A DNA stretch of 64,000 bases from Porpolomopsis calyptriformis (GCA_951640195.1 OX621172.1:620001-684000); one strand, 5' to 3'; shown: positions 10,431-21,772, counted from the first letter of the stretch. Numbers and translations are program-made. Notes: generated by a model from the letters alone, not told the origin.

Positions 10431-10841
10431 TGTTATAAACCGGTTGTTCGGAACGCGTTTTACTTCGGGTGTTCTGTCCCAAGAGATATAAGAGATGGTT
10501 CCAAGTCCTTGTTATGAGTAGGCTAACGAGGAATCAGACTTAAGGTCTGATACGTACAGAAGTACTCTTTATATACTGACTACTTATCTGTGTGAGTCAG
10601 TGTGACATAACATGCGGTAGAGATAAGGATGAGTCATCATGATCGATGACGAATCATAGAGGGGTTGAAACATAACAGAAATGAAGTGTATCCGCATATA
10701 GGTAAAGTAAAGGGGAATCCCTGGGGAATCCCTGGGGAAGGTAATGGGGAATCCCGATAACAGATGGGGGGAATCCCAAGATAAGAGGTAGGTTTGTATA
10801 CGATAAGATAGAGGAAAAGAAAGAAAATTACGACCGTGACA
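10431..10841 (-). repeat. 5' LTR of the chromovirus
   Basis: A 411-bp copy carrying the promoter for the minus-strand element. It differs from the 3' LTR at seven positions, all transitions, five of them CpG versus TpG/CpA. It also has an 11-bp direct duplication (GGGGAATCCC motif) at about 10722-10740. The target copy CAGAG follows at 10842-10846. Confidence 0.95.
10531..10575 (-). promoter_or_regulatory. LTR promoter: TATA box and predicted transcription start
   Basis: On the minus strand TATATAAAG (10575-10567) is followed about 34 nt later by AAGTCTGATTC (10541-10531). The spacing fits a TATA-directed start at 10541, and those first 11 nt pair with the primer-binding site. Confidence 0.65.
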
Positions 10842-10990
10842 CAGAGCCAATCACTCGATGTTGTGTTTTGGAAAACGATCAATGGGGTGAAGCGATCGTC
10901 AAGGGTGCGTTGTTGGTGTGGCAGTAGAAAGGAATCCACTGAGTCCAAAGTTAAAGATGCCAAGGTGATGAAGGTGATTAGCAGCAGCAT
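10842..10990 (+). repeat. Dispersed intergenic repeat, copy 2 right part
   Basis: It resumes after the retrotransposon with the target copy CAGAG. It then holds the common blocks GTGTTTTGGAAAACGATCAA, GTGTGGCAGTAGAAAGGAAT and AAGGTGATGAAGGTGATTAG. From 10990 to 11160 the sequence matches the region downstream of exonuclease C (21791-21920), so it is the 3' flank of exonuclease B. Confidence 0.7.
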
Positions 10991-11162
10991 AGACTCTATA
11001 TTTTACTACTCTGGTACCTTGGGCCAAACCAGGTTTAATAAGTGTTCTCCATGAACTAAGGCTATAATCATTGATTTTATGTTTCCAAACATCAGGTACA
11101 GGAAGCTGGGTACAGTACAAGAGGGGACCTAGGCAAAAGTACATACACATGTAGTGACTTTA

Positions 11163-11470
11163 CAGCTGTTTGCACACGGCTTGACACTTTTCCGCAGATT
11201 AGAAAAAGAAAAGAGTCGACTCAGCGCTGTTATGACTGATTATTAATCATTTAAATACAACTTTTAGGCTGCCGTTCATGACTCTGTTGTACCAAAATCA
11301 GGCTTAATGGCAGCTTCAAGCTTGTCGGAAGACAATTCAATGTCACCAGGATCAAGCACACTGTTGGGTGGTACCATTAAGGTGACAAGCAATGTCATTA
11401 AGAGATTGTACAAGTCGACTTTTCTTTTTTTAAATCTCCGGACAAGTGTCAAGCCATGTGCAAACGGCTG
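11163..11470. mobile_element. MITE, mariner-like (TA target, ~60-bp terminal inverted repeats)
   Basis: A 308-bp element whose ends are inverted copies of each other over about 60 bp: left CAGCTGTTTGCACACGGCTT, right the reverse complement of CAGCCGTTTGCACATGGCTT, each running into an AGTCGACT-side A/T-rich block. It is flanked by TA on both sides (11161-11162 and 11471-11472). The paralogous position beside exonuclease C (GACTT-TA-ATAG, 21920-21921) lacks the element, which proves the ends and the TA duplication. It encodes no transposase; the short frames inside do not start with ATG. Confidence 0.9.
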
Positions 11471-11650
11471 TAATAACAAGAGCAAGTAAACATATACTCA
11501 ACAGTGTTCCCAAAACACTAAGCATTCAAATCAGCAGAACTATACCAGTCATCTGAGTCAAATTCATCCCCATTACGTGATCGAGTGATGTTAAGGTGAC
11601 ATCGAGTGCTGGTTTGAGATTGGGTGGTATTAATGTAAGATCGAGTGGCA

Positions 11651-12673
11651 CTAGTGAGGTTGAGTGCCAGTCTGAGATTGAGTAACCTTGCGAGATCGAC
11701 CGCTACGTGACCTTCTTCTAACAAGAAAGTGTAGCTTGATGGCACGGCATACCCAGCAGTACCGCTTCGAGTCAGTTTTCCATGCAGACTTGGAATATCC
11801 TGGTGCTGGCAACTCTCGTTGGCAGCCTTTGCATGGTCGAGTTAGGCTGATATTGGTATAGTCAAGAATGTGAAGGGGTAGAAGTGGGTGATTCTTGAAT
11901 GGATCTGTATTCGCAGGTCTCGCATTCTGCCACATAGATACATAGCGAGCACTCTCGACATGGAGGTCGTTGTCGAGGTAACCCTCCTGTTCAAAGTGAA
12001 GATAGAGCATCGCAATAAGCTCTATGTCCCGGGCTGCGTAATCCAAATACTCTTTGGGGAGAGGACGGTCCAGCCAAGCGGTATGAGATACTTAAAGTTG
12101 TGTCATTATTGCTGTCTGTTAACATTATGATCAAGCATTCTCACCTGATCTCTTTCCTTTTTGACCTCTCTTGATGAGTTCATGTTCCCTGAGACATTCC
12201 CCAAGGCCGTTAAGTTTTTCCACCGCGGCATAGCAATGAGAGTTCCCCCACACCTCACCGCGAGGCAAGTAGGGGAAGAGCCTGGCCAACTGCTCCTTGT
12301 GACTTTCTCCATATTGGGGGCGCGAGATAATATCAACCAGCTGTAGGTCGATAACACCATTCATGGTCACGCCGTGTCCACGGTAAAGCTCGGTGAAGTC
12401 CATACGACCGTCGAAGACGATTTTCTCCACGTTTGGTGATTGGATGATATCGAAGAGGGGTTGTAGCTCGTTATTGCTAAGCGCAATGATATCGAAGCAA
12501 TACGTTTTTGAAAAATTTGGAGCAACTCCCCGAACGTTAATCAAGGAGAGGGAACCACCCTGGTGCCCTAGATGTTTCCCCTCGCAATCTAAAACGACGA
12601 CGGAGGACAATTTCAAAACGTTAATTGCCTTTCTGAAACTGCTGCGATTAGCACAGAGAATCCCTTTAGCCAT
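11651..12673 (-). CDS. DEDDy 3'-5' exonuclease with C-terminal Cys-rich module, copy B
   Basis: Two exons (12673-12145 and 12090-11651) with a 54-bp intron at the same place as in copy A give 322 residues. Catalytic blocks are kept: LDCEG, FDGRMDF, YAARD. The C-terminal module keeps PCKGC and CWVC. The tail differs from copy A: a short repeat tract rich in CAAACCAGCACTCGA-like units is inserted after CWVCRAI and changes the frame, so the acidic tail (DEFDSDDWYSS) lies in another frame down to 11518. It is divergent from F-box B, as in copy A. It looks functional in the catalytic part; substrate unknown. Confidence 0.8.
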
Positions 12674-12764
12674 TTTGGCGGACGAGGTGATTCAGAGTGG
12701 AAGAGTGAGCTTAAAGGTGTGAAGGAGAGGGCAAGCTGCCCTCTGTGGAGATCAGAATCGTTGT

Positions 12765-12970
12765 TTCATAACTATCACAGCTTCACAGACTCACAAACTA
12801 TCACAGTTTCCCAGACTCTCACATGACTGAATCAGAGCAGATCGCTCAATGTTCTGTTTCGGGAAGAGATTGGAAGGGTTAAGCAATCGCCAACAGTGCG
12901 TGGTCGGTGTAGCAGTCAAAAGGAATCCATCGAGTCTAAAGTTAAGGATGCAAAGGTGATTGGCGTGTGC
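12765..12970 (+). repeat. Dispersed intergenic repeat, copy 3
   Basis: Lies between exonuclease B and F-box B, matching copy 1 in position. It shows repeated CACAG/CAGACTC runs, then CAGAGCAGATCGCTCAATG, GTGGTCGGTGTAGCAGTC and AAGGTGATTGGCG. Confidence 0.7.
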
Positions 12971-13228
12971 GACCGTGCAACGCATTCATCCCGTAAGTGC
13001 AGGCAACAACGTTCTGGTGGGATATCCTTTTTCTCCATTCGCTCGATATCTCCGTAGAAAGGGGATGGAACAAAGGCAACCAAGTTGGTATATGATTGTT
13101 CTGTTGACCAACTGGTTCTAGAGGAAGAGGAATGTCAGTATCAAAGCGTAAAGAGAAAGCGGAGTGGAAAGTGTCACCGTCATGTTTTAGATCCTAAAGT
13201 TCGAGAGTCGTCGGTGCACACCCTACCA

Positions 13229-14543
13229 ATGATCCTCGACATATTCTCAGGACGTATCTTTCGGAAATGGCGTTTTCTCAGACGCGCGAAGAAGGAATCA
13301 AAGCAGACTGAACGAGAAGCCAGCTCAACGTCGACAATCACATCCCATTTTGTTTTCCTTCCTTTCGAATTGTGCCAACCTATTATCGATAATCTCAGCG
13401 ATGACCAGGCTGCCTTGCGTGCGTGCAGCTTGACCTGTAAAGCCTTTCTACATGCCAGCAGATGTCACCTTTTCTATCGAGTTTTCCTCAAGGATAAGGA
13501 AGCGACTCTACGCTTCCTTGACAAAATATGTTTCACGGATTCGCCAACCAGTCCCCGCACATACATCCGCGAACTGTCCATGAATGCAGTGGAAGGTGAC
13601 TTCTGCAAGCCTGGAGGCATGAATGAAACATTACCTTTCCTTGCGACATCCCTGCCCAACGTCACTTCACTCGAGCTTCGTCATTTCTTTTGGACAATCC
13701 CCGACGATCGCACATGGGCAAAGATATTATCAGGCTTCCCAAAGCTCCAGCACTTGTCGCTGCAGGGCACCTTCGAGACATCAAGACAAGCGAACGAATT
13801 CATTGCATCTTTTCCATTGTTGAAGAGCGTTGGATTCTGGAATGGGGGTTGGAAATCATACAGTGAACCAGTAATCCCTCTACCCTGCAGTTTGAAATCT
13901 ATTTCCTTGGACTCCAACATTGCGCATTTTTTCAATCAGCTTCTGGGCCTCGAGTCACCTCCTGACGTATCCGCCCTTGGCCTTAAACATCTGCAATCGG
14001 AGCACCACCAAGCAGTGGCTGAACTGCTCAAGACACTAGGTTCACGTCTTGAGGATCTCCAACTAACCGAGCATCATGGGACCCTCGCAATAGGCCAGTG
14101 TATTTTGTCATTGCGCTGGTGGTTTAATTTGATTAATTTAATTTGGTCTCACAGCTGTCTTCACCAATCTCATCAGCCTTGCCCACAATACGAATCTTCG
14201 TTCCATTTGCCTCACCCTCACGTCAATCGGGTGGGATAAAATTTCCACTCAGGTTTGGCTGTCCATGTTATTCACTCAGATCCCCTCAGAACACCTGGAA
14301 TATGTATCGGTCCGACTGCCCCATACGGGTATTGTCGACTTAGAGGCCATTTTGCCTTCCCTAGACCGCATTATCACTCAACAGCACTGGTCCAACCTTC
14401 GGCGGCTTAAAATAAAAGGTTTCAGAAGGACGATGCAAGAAACCCCCAAATCCCTTGGGGCTTACATGCCCATTCTCGACAGCCATGGTGTTATCCTCAT
14501 TTTGGACTTAGACGATTTCGAGGTTTATTCAGATGAATTGTAA
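13229..14543 (+). CDS. F-box protein, copy B
   Basis: A paralogue of the gene at 2518 with the same F-box (LPFELCQPIIDNLSDD) and LRR-like body. Two exons: 13229-14099 and 14155-14543, 55-bp intron in the same position; 419 residues. ATG 13229 is the only in-frame ATG before the F-box, which supports the matching start in copy A. Compared with A it has 4 extra residues after MILDIF and a few substitutions near the C-terminus. The block 13694-13979 is identical to 2971-3256, far above the rest, a sign of recent gene conversion. Presumed SCF substrate receptor, target unknown. Confidence 0.8.
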
Positions 14544-14569
14544 ATTCTTTGTTTGCAGTATGGTATCTT

Positions 14570-14790
14570 GTGGTTCACGGCTTCAGACTCCCAGACTATT
14601 ATGGATTCCCAGACTATGATGGTCTCACAGACTCTCACATTCCGTGACAAACTCTTATCAGTCAGATTGTGTTTCGGATAAGGCGAAGTGATCGTCATGG
14701 TGTGTGGTGTAGCAGTAGAAAGGAATCCATCGAGTCCAAAGTTAAGGATGCGAAGGTGATGAAGGCGATTGGCAAGAGCACAGGCCTGTT
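14570..14790 (+). repeat. Dispersed intergenic repeat, copy 4
   Basis: The 3' flank of F-box B, with the uninterrupted version of the sequence split by the retrotransposon behind F-box A (CTTATCAGTCAGATTGTGTT), then GGTGTAGCAGTAGAAAGGAA and GATGAAGGCGATTGGC. The Plavaka element starts about 30 bp further on. Confidence 0.7.
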
Positions 14791-14818
14791 TTTGGGGTCT
14801 TCTCGAAAGCGTTACCCA

Positions 14819-14832
14819 CATCAGCAAAAGTC
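14819..14832 (+). repeat. Left terminal inverted repeat of the Plavaka element
   Basis: CATCAGCAAAAGTC, matched in inverse at 21773-21786. Inside it follow CCTTGCAAGGTCC and GGTAAGGTCCGGCCAACC, subterminal motifs also seen near the right end. Homology beyond 14 bp is patchy. Confidence 0.8.
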
Positions 14833-15067
14833 CGAAAACTAGACCTTGCAAGGTCCATCCGGTAAGGTCCGGCCAACCAGGTCCGGCAGGGTAATGAGTT
14901 GTAAGGCCCTCATCTTCCAGGTATTCACCCAGAAAGGTTCTTAGATGCTGGCAAAGTCTATTAGCAACTTGTAATGAGTTTAACTTGTAGATTTCAAGAT
15001 GTATGACCATTGTAACAAGATGAAACAACAAGTTATTGTAGGGTATTGTACAACAGAATCTACTAAG

Positions 15068-18000
15068 TTACAGCGGCGCAAAACCTGCCTCGTCTAAGAT
15101 ATCTCCCGGCATATCCACCCCGCCGTCTTCGTCATGCGATTGTGAGTCTTCTTCGTTGTCTTCCTCGTATCCGTAGTCGTACAACTCATCCTCGTCGGGG
15201 GTTTCAGCGCCGTTGGATCCCATGGGTTCATCGTCTCTGGGTTCTTCAAGATTTTCGTGAGGTTGTCGGTCTCCTGTCAAGTCACCCTGGCTAGGGTTCT
15301 CGTCGTCTTCATCCGAGACGTCTCCCTCTTCGTTTCCGCAAGTCGTTGTGTCTGGTGAGTCGGAACCTGGGACAGCACAGATCCCTTTCTGACCAACGCT
15401 ACCGCTGTAGTATCGCATAAACATATCGCGATCGACAAATCTGTTTGAACCGCAATCAATCAGTATGCAGTAGAGAAGAAATAAGATATATAACTTACAC
15501 ATTCACGTAGGAATAAAACCAGTCTTCGTCATTCTCGCATGGCCGTCGAGCTAAAGGAGATGGACCTAAAAGATCAGAGCGGTAGCCATATGCAAAAGCT
15601 GGGATGAGGTGTGAACCGCGGATAACATCTCTTGGGTCAATGAACCCGAATGCATCAGGGTCGCGGGAGTCTATGAATCCAACCCGGTGAAGGCGTTTGG
15701 CCTTCCAACCAGCGTGATAATCAAGATCACGCCCATACCACCGGACCCAAAGGAAATCCATCCTTTGGGCGTCCATAGAAGACCCGGCATGTCGGACAAG
15801 GGCATGAAAGACCCCAATGATCCGGGCGTACCAGTAGGGATGAGGCGATGCCTTGTTGTCATCCTCTTGTGATAAGACCATGACATTCGCATGGCCTGGA
15901 ATCCGCGGGTTGAGCGTATCTTGACACCTCCGCATGTCGTACGTGGTATAGTTGATCCGAAGGACTTTGTGTCGAAAAATCCAGTTATTGACAAAGGAAA
16001 TGGATGAGCGATCTTCGTCCGAGAACTGGGTTGTGTCAGTATTTGAGTCCCCTAAAATACGAGCCAGGAGGTGCTCTTGGAGCTTCAGTAGAAAATCCTA
16101 GATCATATGTTCTCAGTAAAACTCAGACTGATGCTAGATGTACTCACAGTGATGGCAGGATCTCCTGCATTGTCGGCAAGAAATCGTGTCACATTGTAGG
16201 CGTCACCACCACGAGAGATATGGTGATGACGACTTGGATCTTCTGAGTCAAATATCTCATTGTCGGCGGGAGGTTGTTCTAGGCGGAGCGAAATTTTACG
16301 CAAAGTCTCTTGTCGTCGCTGATGCTTGGCGATTTGTTCTGTAAATGTTCTCATTTTGTTTGTGCGAGCGTAAAATCTTTTGACCCGTTTGTGCTCGAGT
16401 TCTCCCTGAATAGAAACAGTTAGTTGGAATCCATACGCACTTGCAATGAACGTGATAGAAGAACTTACCACTTGAGTTGTGAAGTTTTCAGTGGTTCCAA
16501 ATGCCCGTATAGCTGATACATAGTCACCCAACGCATGAAACTTATACGTGGCCATATTGAAGACTCGTGGTTTAGGACCACCAACCCGTGCCTTCCCTTT
16601 ACTACCAGAGCCTTTTGCAGCTGTGCGACGTCCACGAGCAGCTTCTTCAGATGGTAGTTCATATGTTGAAAAGGCTTGACAAACAGTTTGGGAGAATTGA
16701 TGCAGTAAATGGCCGACAGCTGAGGTGGTTAATTCAAAAAATTTTAGACTTGATTCAGTGTGTAGACGTAGTTTGGCAAGGGCGTGCCATGTTGAGAGGG
16801 TAAAAAGAACGTTGAGTACCATCTCGTTGTGTGGAGATGGCAGCAAGAATTCAAATACTGGCATTGCGCACTAGGAAATAATGTGAGCAATACTTGAATA
16901 AAGGCATTCGAAGAACGCACTTGGAGTAGGTCCTCAAAATCTCGGGCAGCAAGTTTCTTCATCCCAGAAGCGTTGTTGCTGAATTTCCGTATTGTGTCAT
17001 GACCAAATGTAGGAACTTGTCGATACCTATAAAAAACAATATAAGTCAAATTGAATTACATGAGCAGTTATGGATTTACCTCCAGTTAAGTTTCTGTATA
17101 GCATCGCCACCAGATGCGTAGAGTACTCGCAAGAGATGAGTGAACATGGCCTTCCATACGCCAAGTTCGAATTCGTGCAGGAGGTCTGGAACAAAGAGGG
17201 AAAAAAGGTTGACGCCAAAGCAAAGAAGGCGGCGAGAGAATGCATTCTATGATTGAATTTATATGATAATATTTCAGAAGTCATATCGTGTACTTACCTG
17301 TACAGGGACTGAGGAATCGCTGGTTAACATGCGATCCACTGCCGTGCTGTTGACTGCATACCCCTTCTCAAAAATCCATCCCCGTGCAGTCTCAACCTTC
17401 CGCTGCCGGTGTTGATTATCTTCCCGTATGTTCTCTCTCCGGCGCATATCCAGTTTTGTCCCCATTTGATGTATTTGATCTTTTAGCACCAAACAGCGTG
17501 GACATGGACAATGCCCAAGTGATCGAATTGATGCAAGGAGCACTCTAATAAAATGTACATTAGACATGTCAGATATAAAGGATAATGCACTTACTTTTCA
17601 GGGTAGTCGCAAGAGTAGAGAAAGAAGCAAGGGAATACTCGCCTCACTATACCATCCCAGAACTTGACGATGATCCCATGCTCGTATGCATGCATGAACT
17701 CTGGATCGAGCAATAGCTCCCAGATTGCATGCATAAGATCCCGCTTGAGCTGGGTAAGAACAGCGGCAGTTGCGCTTTTCGCAAATAAGTTGTGGTACAC
17801 ATCTTGTATCGTATCAGGTAACTGAAAGACAATATGTTACACAGTTATGAAATATGAATAAAAAACTTACTGTAGGGATATAAGCAAGATGGTTGGCCGA
17901 GAATGAGGTCGGCTTGCTGCGGATGTACTTGGAGATGTTGCCGAAGAAGACGTAGATTGGCCAGAGGGATGCTGTCCCAAAGCTGGCAAGGTGGGTGGAG

Positions 18001-19239
18001 TCGGAGTAGGGCATCAGAGCAGCTATGACATTTTCAAGAGGGGGGTCATCATGGCGATGTTCAGATTGGACCTTCTTGTGTTCAGATATGAAGGCGTCGG
18101 TATTGTAAACTTTGCTATAAGCACGCTCGGGTGGTTCACCATCAGACTTCTTCCGAAAGAGTTTGAAAGGGGTGAGATGAAAATTAATAGAATCAGCTTG
18201 CTGGCATGCTGAGACTACAACCTGCGTGAGCTTTCGATACCAGATCCCGTCAACTTCAAATTCTGGTGCGTGGAGTTCCGACGTATGTTTGACCTTCTCA
18301 GCAGGTAAACGGATCTTGACAGATCCCTTGGTCCAGCCGTCCTTCGCAGCAAATTCTGACGTGTTCAGATCTTCATATTCATCCAAGCTCTTGAGTGATT
18401 TTGTAGCATTGAATCCCTGGAGTTCATCTATCTTGAAATCTCCAGCAAGAAGAACATCGTCCACAAGCGTTTGAAGATCAGCGACAGACTTCGTAAGGGA
18501 TCCATTGTAGAACCAATCCATGAGACGAAAAACAGTCGCATTGAGAAATGACCCGAACATATTAGTATTTGGTGGATACGAGACAGAGTGCGGGGGGGTG
18601 GTATTATCACAAAGACTGTCAAAGGAAGTAGCCTCGTCTGGGTCGTGGGATGGTAGAATATCGTAGACACGATAGAAACCAAATCGATTTGGCTCTGTTT
18701 CAAGAATGTGCATGTCTAGATCTTCACTGGGTGGGGATGGCGACCCAGGCTGTGAAGCAACTGGGGAATCCAGAGTGGGAGATGGTGCACTATTTTGCAC
18801 TGGACGTATGGGTTCTGGCATATGTAGAAGTGGGCGTAATTGGGATGGTAAAAAATCATCATAGCGGCGTGGAAACCTCCGCTGACATCCAGAGGTTGTG
18901 GGTAGTGGTCTATACGCCTCAGGTGGGTCTGGTAAATCTATATTGACATCCATAGAGTGTGTCTATAAGTACAAATTATTAGTACGATACAAAATAAATG
19001 AGTACTTGACGAGATCAAAGTCATACGTCAAGTCCAGTAGAAATATCCTCCCCCTCCTGCTGCCGCCGCTCTTCTGCAACATCCCCTGCAAGCCTACAGG
19101 CAACCTTTGCAGCTGTTGCATGCTCAATTCCCTCCAAGAGGCGGACATTCCCAACTCGTGCTTGTTTACAGGACGCACGATGTCTTGAGAGTCCATGATT
19201 ATTCTTGAAGGTAGCATGACAAGATGGACATAGAACCAT
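15068..19239 (-). CDS. Plavaka transposase
   Basis: Ten exons: 19239-19027, 18962-17871, 17821-17595, 17544-17298, 17246-17080, 17026-16921, 16870-16469, 16405-16148, 16082-15499, 15440-15068. All nine introns are 49-65 bp with GT-AG ends, and the frame closes at 1222 residues with no stop. The N-terminus has a zinc finger (CPSCHATFKNNHGLSRHRASC, CCHC-like). Plavaka signature blocks follow: LPTTSGCQRRFPRRYDDFLP, ALMPYSDSTHLASFG, SADYPEK-like CDYPEKVLLASIR with CPCPRC, VPDLLHEFELGVWKA, TIRKFSNNASGMKKLAARDF, TYKFHALGDYV, VLRINYTTYD, FVDRDMFMRY. The last 100 residues are strongly acidic. It would cut and reinsert the element. Catalytic residues were not assigned. Confidence 0.92.
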
Positions 19240-19429
19240 AAGAATTATGAGGGACAGAAGTAGCAAATGAAGGGAGATCGTAGGCATCGATGAGCACGAT
19301 GAGCACAAAAACCGTGAGAAATTAGACTTGGGCGTTTTACTTCCAGGCGTTTTACTTCCACACTTATCATGACATATCTCTGTGCTTCTTTCTTCCGCAC
19401 CTCCATCTGCCCCTCTCCCTTTGCTTGCT

Positions 19430-21345
19430 ATGCCCACAAATGACTGCGACAACTCTGACCACGAAAGCCATGGAGGAAATGAGGTTTCAACACGGCTGAA
19501 AAGGACATTATCTGACAATTTAGAATCCAAGTCTCGTAAGAAATCAAGGTGAGTCAACACAGACCTCTGAGCTGGGCAACTTAGAGTTTATTTTGTAGGA
19601 TGTCACCGCTTGACCCTTACCTGAAAGTTGCGAAATGGATTGGAAGAACCGAAGACCTGTTCATGAGTTTTATTCAAGTTTTTTATGCAGGTATGGCAGC
19701 ACACGGAGCTGAGCTTTCAGATGAGCCATACGATGATGGGTACGTGTCTGTCTTCTCAAGAACATGCACTAACATTTTATTATCACAGTATTACCCAAGA
19801 ACAACGTCAAGATTTGCAACGTATCTTCAATATCATTCTCAAGAAAGTTCCCTCGTTTGAAATGCACTGTCGAAAATTCAAGTCTCAACCACAGCAACTA
19901 GACGAGCTTGCGAAAACAGTATAGTCTACTCGTTTACACATTCCTAGTATTACTGACATGTTTGCTTCCACAGATGACCCGGGCTGTTGGTAGCGCACGG
20001 TCAGACGATGTACGCAGCCTGCGTGATACTAGTCTTACCTACGCTGCCCTCAGCCTGGACAAGAAGGTCCTTGAACCCATCATCGAGCCAAGTAGCGATA
20101 AGGCGACATCCCGGGGTTTCAAACACCCCATGCTGGGCTTTTTGCTTTGTCCGCTAAAATACATCAATGTGTTTGAGGGCGATCGCTTAGGGTGAGTCTT
20201 ATGTCTATCTATTCAATATACGTTAATTGACATACATGATTTAGCACGCTAAAAAAGCTAGAAGATGGATGCTTAGTTGTATCTCACGACGACATGCCTG
20301 TATTCTTATACAACTACAGCATGTATGATCCTAGCGACCTAGAGCAAGGACTGTTGCGAGGTCCTTATCTCGTTCGTGTGAGTACATCTACTTGACTACT
20401 AAACCATTGCTCATTGTACACTCTAGATATGGCGTCATATTTTTCAGGGACTGTCCGCTGCCATGCTCGTGTCAAAACCCAAGGCCAAGGCTGGCCAAGC
20501 AAAGTTGAACAATATGGAGCGAGTTACTCCAAGATCGATCGCATATGCTGCAGTTCAGGTACGTTATTGATCAATATAATTAAGCTAGAACTACTGATCT
20601 ATACTTATTGTCTAGGCACGTTGGGCTATTTGCGTGCAAGATGACTGGAGGCTAGACGATGGCAAGTTCGACAAGGAAATGTTTTTCAAGAATATCGTCA
20701 AACTCTTTGAGCTGAACCCTGAGGATGAATGGTGTGTGGACACGATAAAATGGTGGAACAAGTGAGTACCTGCTACTATATTTCTATTGCTAAATTATAC
20801 TGGCCCAATAGCACTGTTTTTGGACCTCTATCTCAACCTCAAGACGATACGATCTCTCCCTCAATTGCAAGCTCAACCTCCGATTTTTCAAGCATCCTCG
20901 CTCGCCGTCGTGCCCGCATCACCAACAAAGACCACACCCCCACACCTCCCGCCCCATCTCCCACACCTCCTGCCCCATCTCCCGCCCCATCTCCCACACC
21001 TCCCACATTGCCCCTCCAGAACCTCAACTGCCCATGGGCACTGGTGAAGCTGACCGTCAGCCTCATACTGACCGTTGGTCCATCGACCCTGCCCTTTCAA
21101 GCTTGCAGACCAGGGCATCAGTGCCTACTACCGGGTCCAGGCGTCCCTTCATCCCACCCGCGCGTCGGCCGTTGTCCCCCATCCCCACTCCACGCGTCAA
21201 CCAGGACCTCTTTTCTGGAAGCCCTCTTTCCAATGCATCACAGGAAGATCCTGTTCCCTCACCCGCCACACCTTCTAAACGTCCTCAAGCCAAAACTAAA
21301 CCGACTTCCAAGGCCTCAAAGGGCAAAGGACGTCGACGGAACTGA
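19430..21345 (+). CDS. DUF6698 protein, second gene of the Plavaka element
   Basis: Exons 19430-19548, 19599-19739, 19789-19918, 19974-20191, 20245-20377, 20427-20558, 20616-20761 and 20812 onward join in frame with GT-AG introns. Conserved features: RGFKHPMLGFLLCPLKYI, DDMPVFLYNY, GLLRGPYLVRIWRHIFQGLS, VTPRSIAYAAVQARWAI and IKWWNNTVF, the DUF6698 pattern as I remember it. Exon 8 is Pro-rich. Its frame can run to 21430, but from about 21010 another frame is far more protein-like and ends GKGRRRN at 21345. A 1-base indel in the CCCCATCTCCCACACC repeat or a missed splice may explain this. It is divergent from the transposase with 190 bp between starts; function unknown. Confidence 0.75.
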
Positions 21346-21772
21346 TATTGAGCCTTTATTTTTTTTCTCGCATCCCCTTGCTGATTCGCAGTTGTATCGA
21401 TCCATGTTTTCTGCCGCTTACGTTCTCTGAATCGCGCCTTTCCCTCGCTTTCGTCGATTACGCATGTCCCAACCTTTTCTCGTGTCGCACTCTGGACTTA
21501 GCATCATATCGGTATCGTGTGTATTCGTTAGATACTCGGACTAATAAAAACATCTTGTACCTTGCAAGGAATGGTGCGAACTAAATGAATTGATCATACA
21601 ATGCAATATAAACATGTAACATAATGGGTGAGAATACCCTGTTCTCGCAAACCGACCAGGTTAGTCGAACCTGGCCTACAAAAGATGTGGGGGTTTTGTA
21701 TTACAAGGTGGGGGTCTTCCAGGTGGTCCAGGTGGACAATACCTGGCAAGGTCCGACCAGGTAAACTTCTCC

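Larger units (their letters stand above)
3941..10841 (-). mobile_element. Ty3/gypsy LTR retrotransposon, chromovirus (chromodomain, self-priming type)
   Basis: A 6901-bp element on the minus strand: 5' LTR (10431-10841), gag, pol with chromodomain integrase, an extra 3' ORF, then 3' LTR (3941-4340). LTRs begin TGTTATAAAC and end CCGTGACA on the plus strand. The 5-bp target duplication CAGAG is intact on both sides (3936-3940 and 10842-10846), so this is one insertion without later rearrangement. The LTRs differ by 7 substitutions, all transitions, and one 11-bp indel, so it is fairly young. Two in-frame TGA codons, in gag and pol, make it non-autonomous now. It interrupts the spacer downstream of F-box A. 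Confidence 0.95.

Noticed and set aside
10207..10482. 91-codon frame starting inside the 5' LTR (MGQNTRSKTRSEQPVYN)
   Set aside because: It crosses from the LTR across the primer-binding site into the gag leader and lies in a different frame from gag. The same start exists in the 3' LTR. Probably not translated as a gene.
10990..11090. Possible remnant of a second Plavaka end (GGTACCTTGGGCCAAACCAGG)
   Set aside because: It looks a little like the right subterminal motifs and sits at the matching junction, but there is no inverted end and similarity is too short.
11276..11485. Open frame inside the MITE
   Set aside because: It starts with TTG, overlaps the inverted repeats and matches no transposase pattern.
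14816..14818. 3-bp target duplication for the Plavaka element
   Set aside because: Left CCA and right CAG do not match. Only a 2-bp CA is shared, which could be chance, so no firm TSD is claimed.
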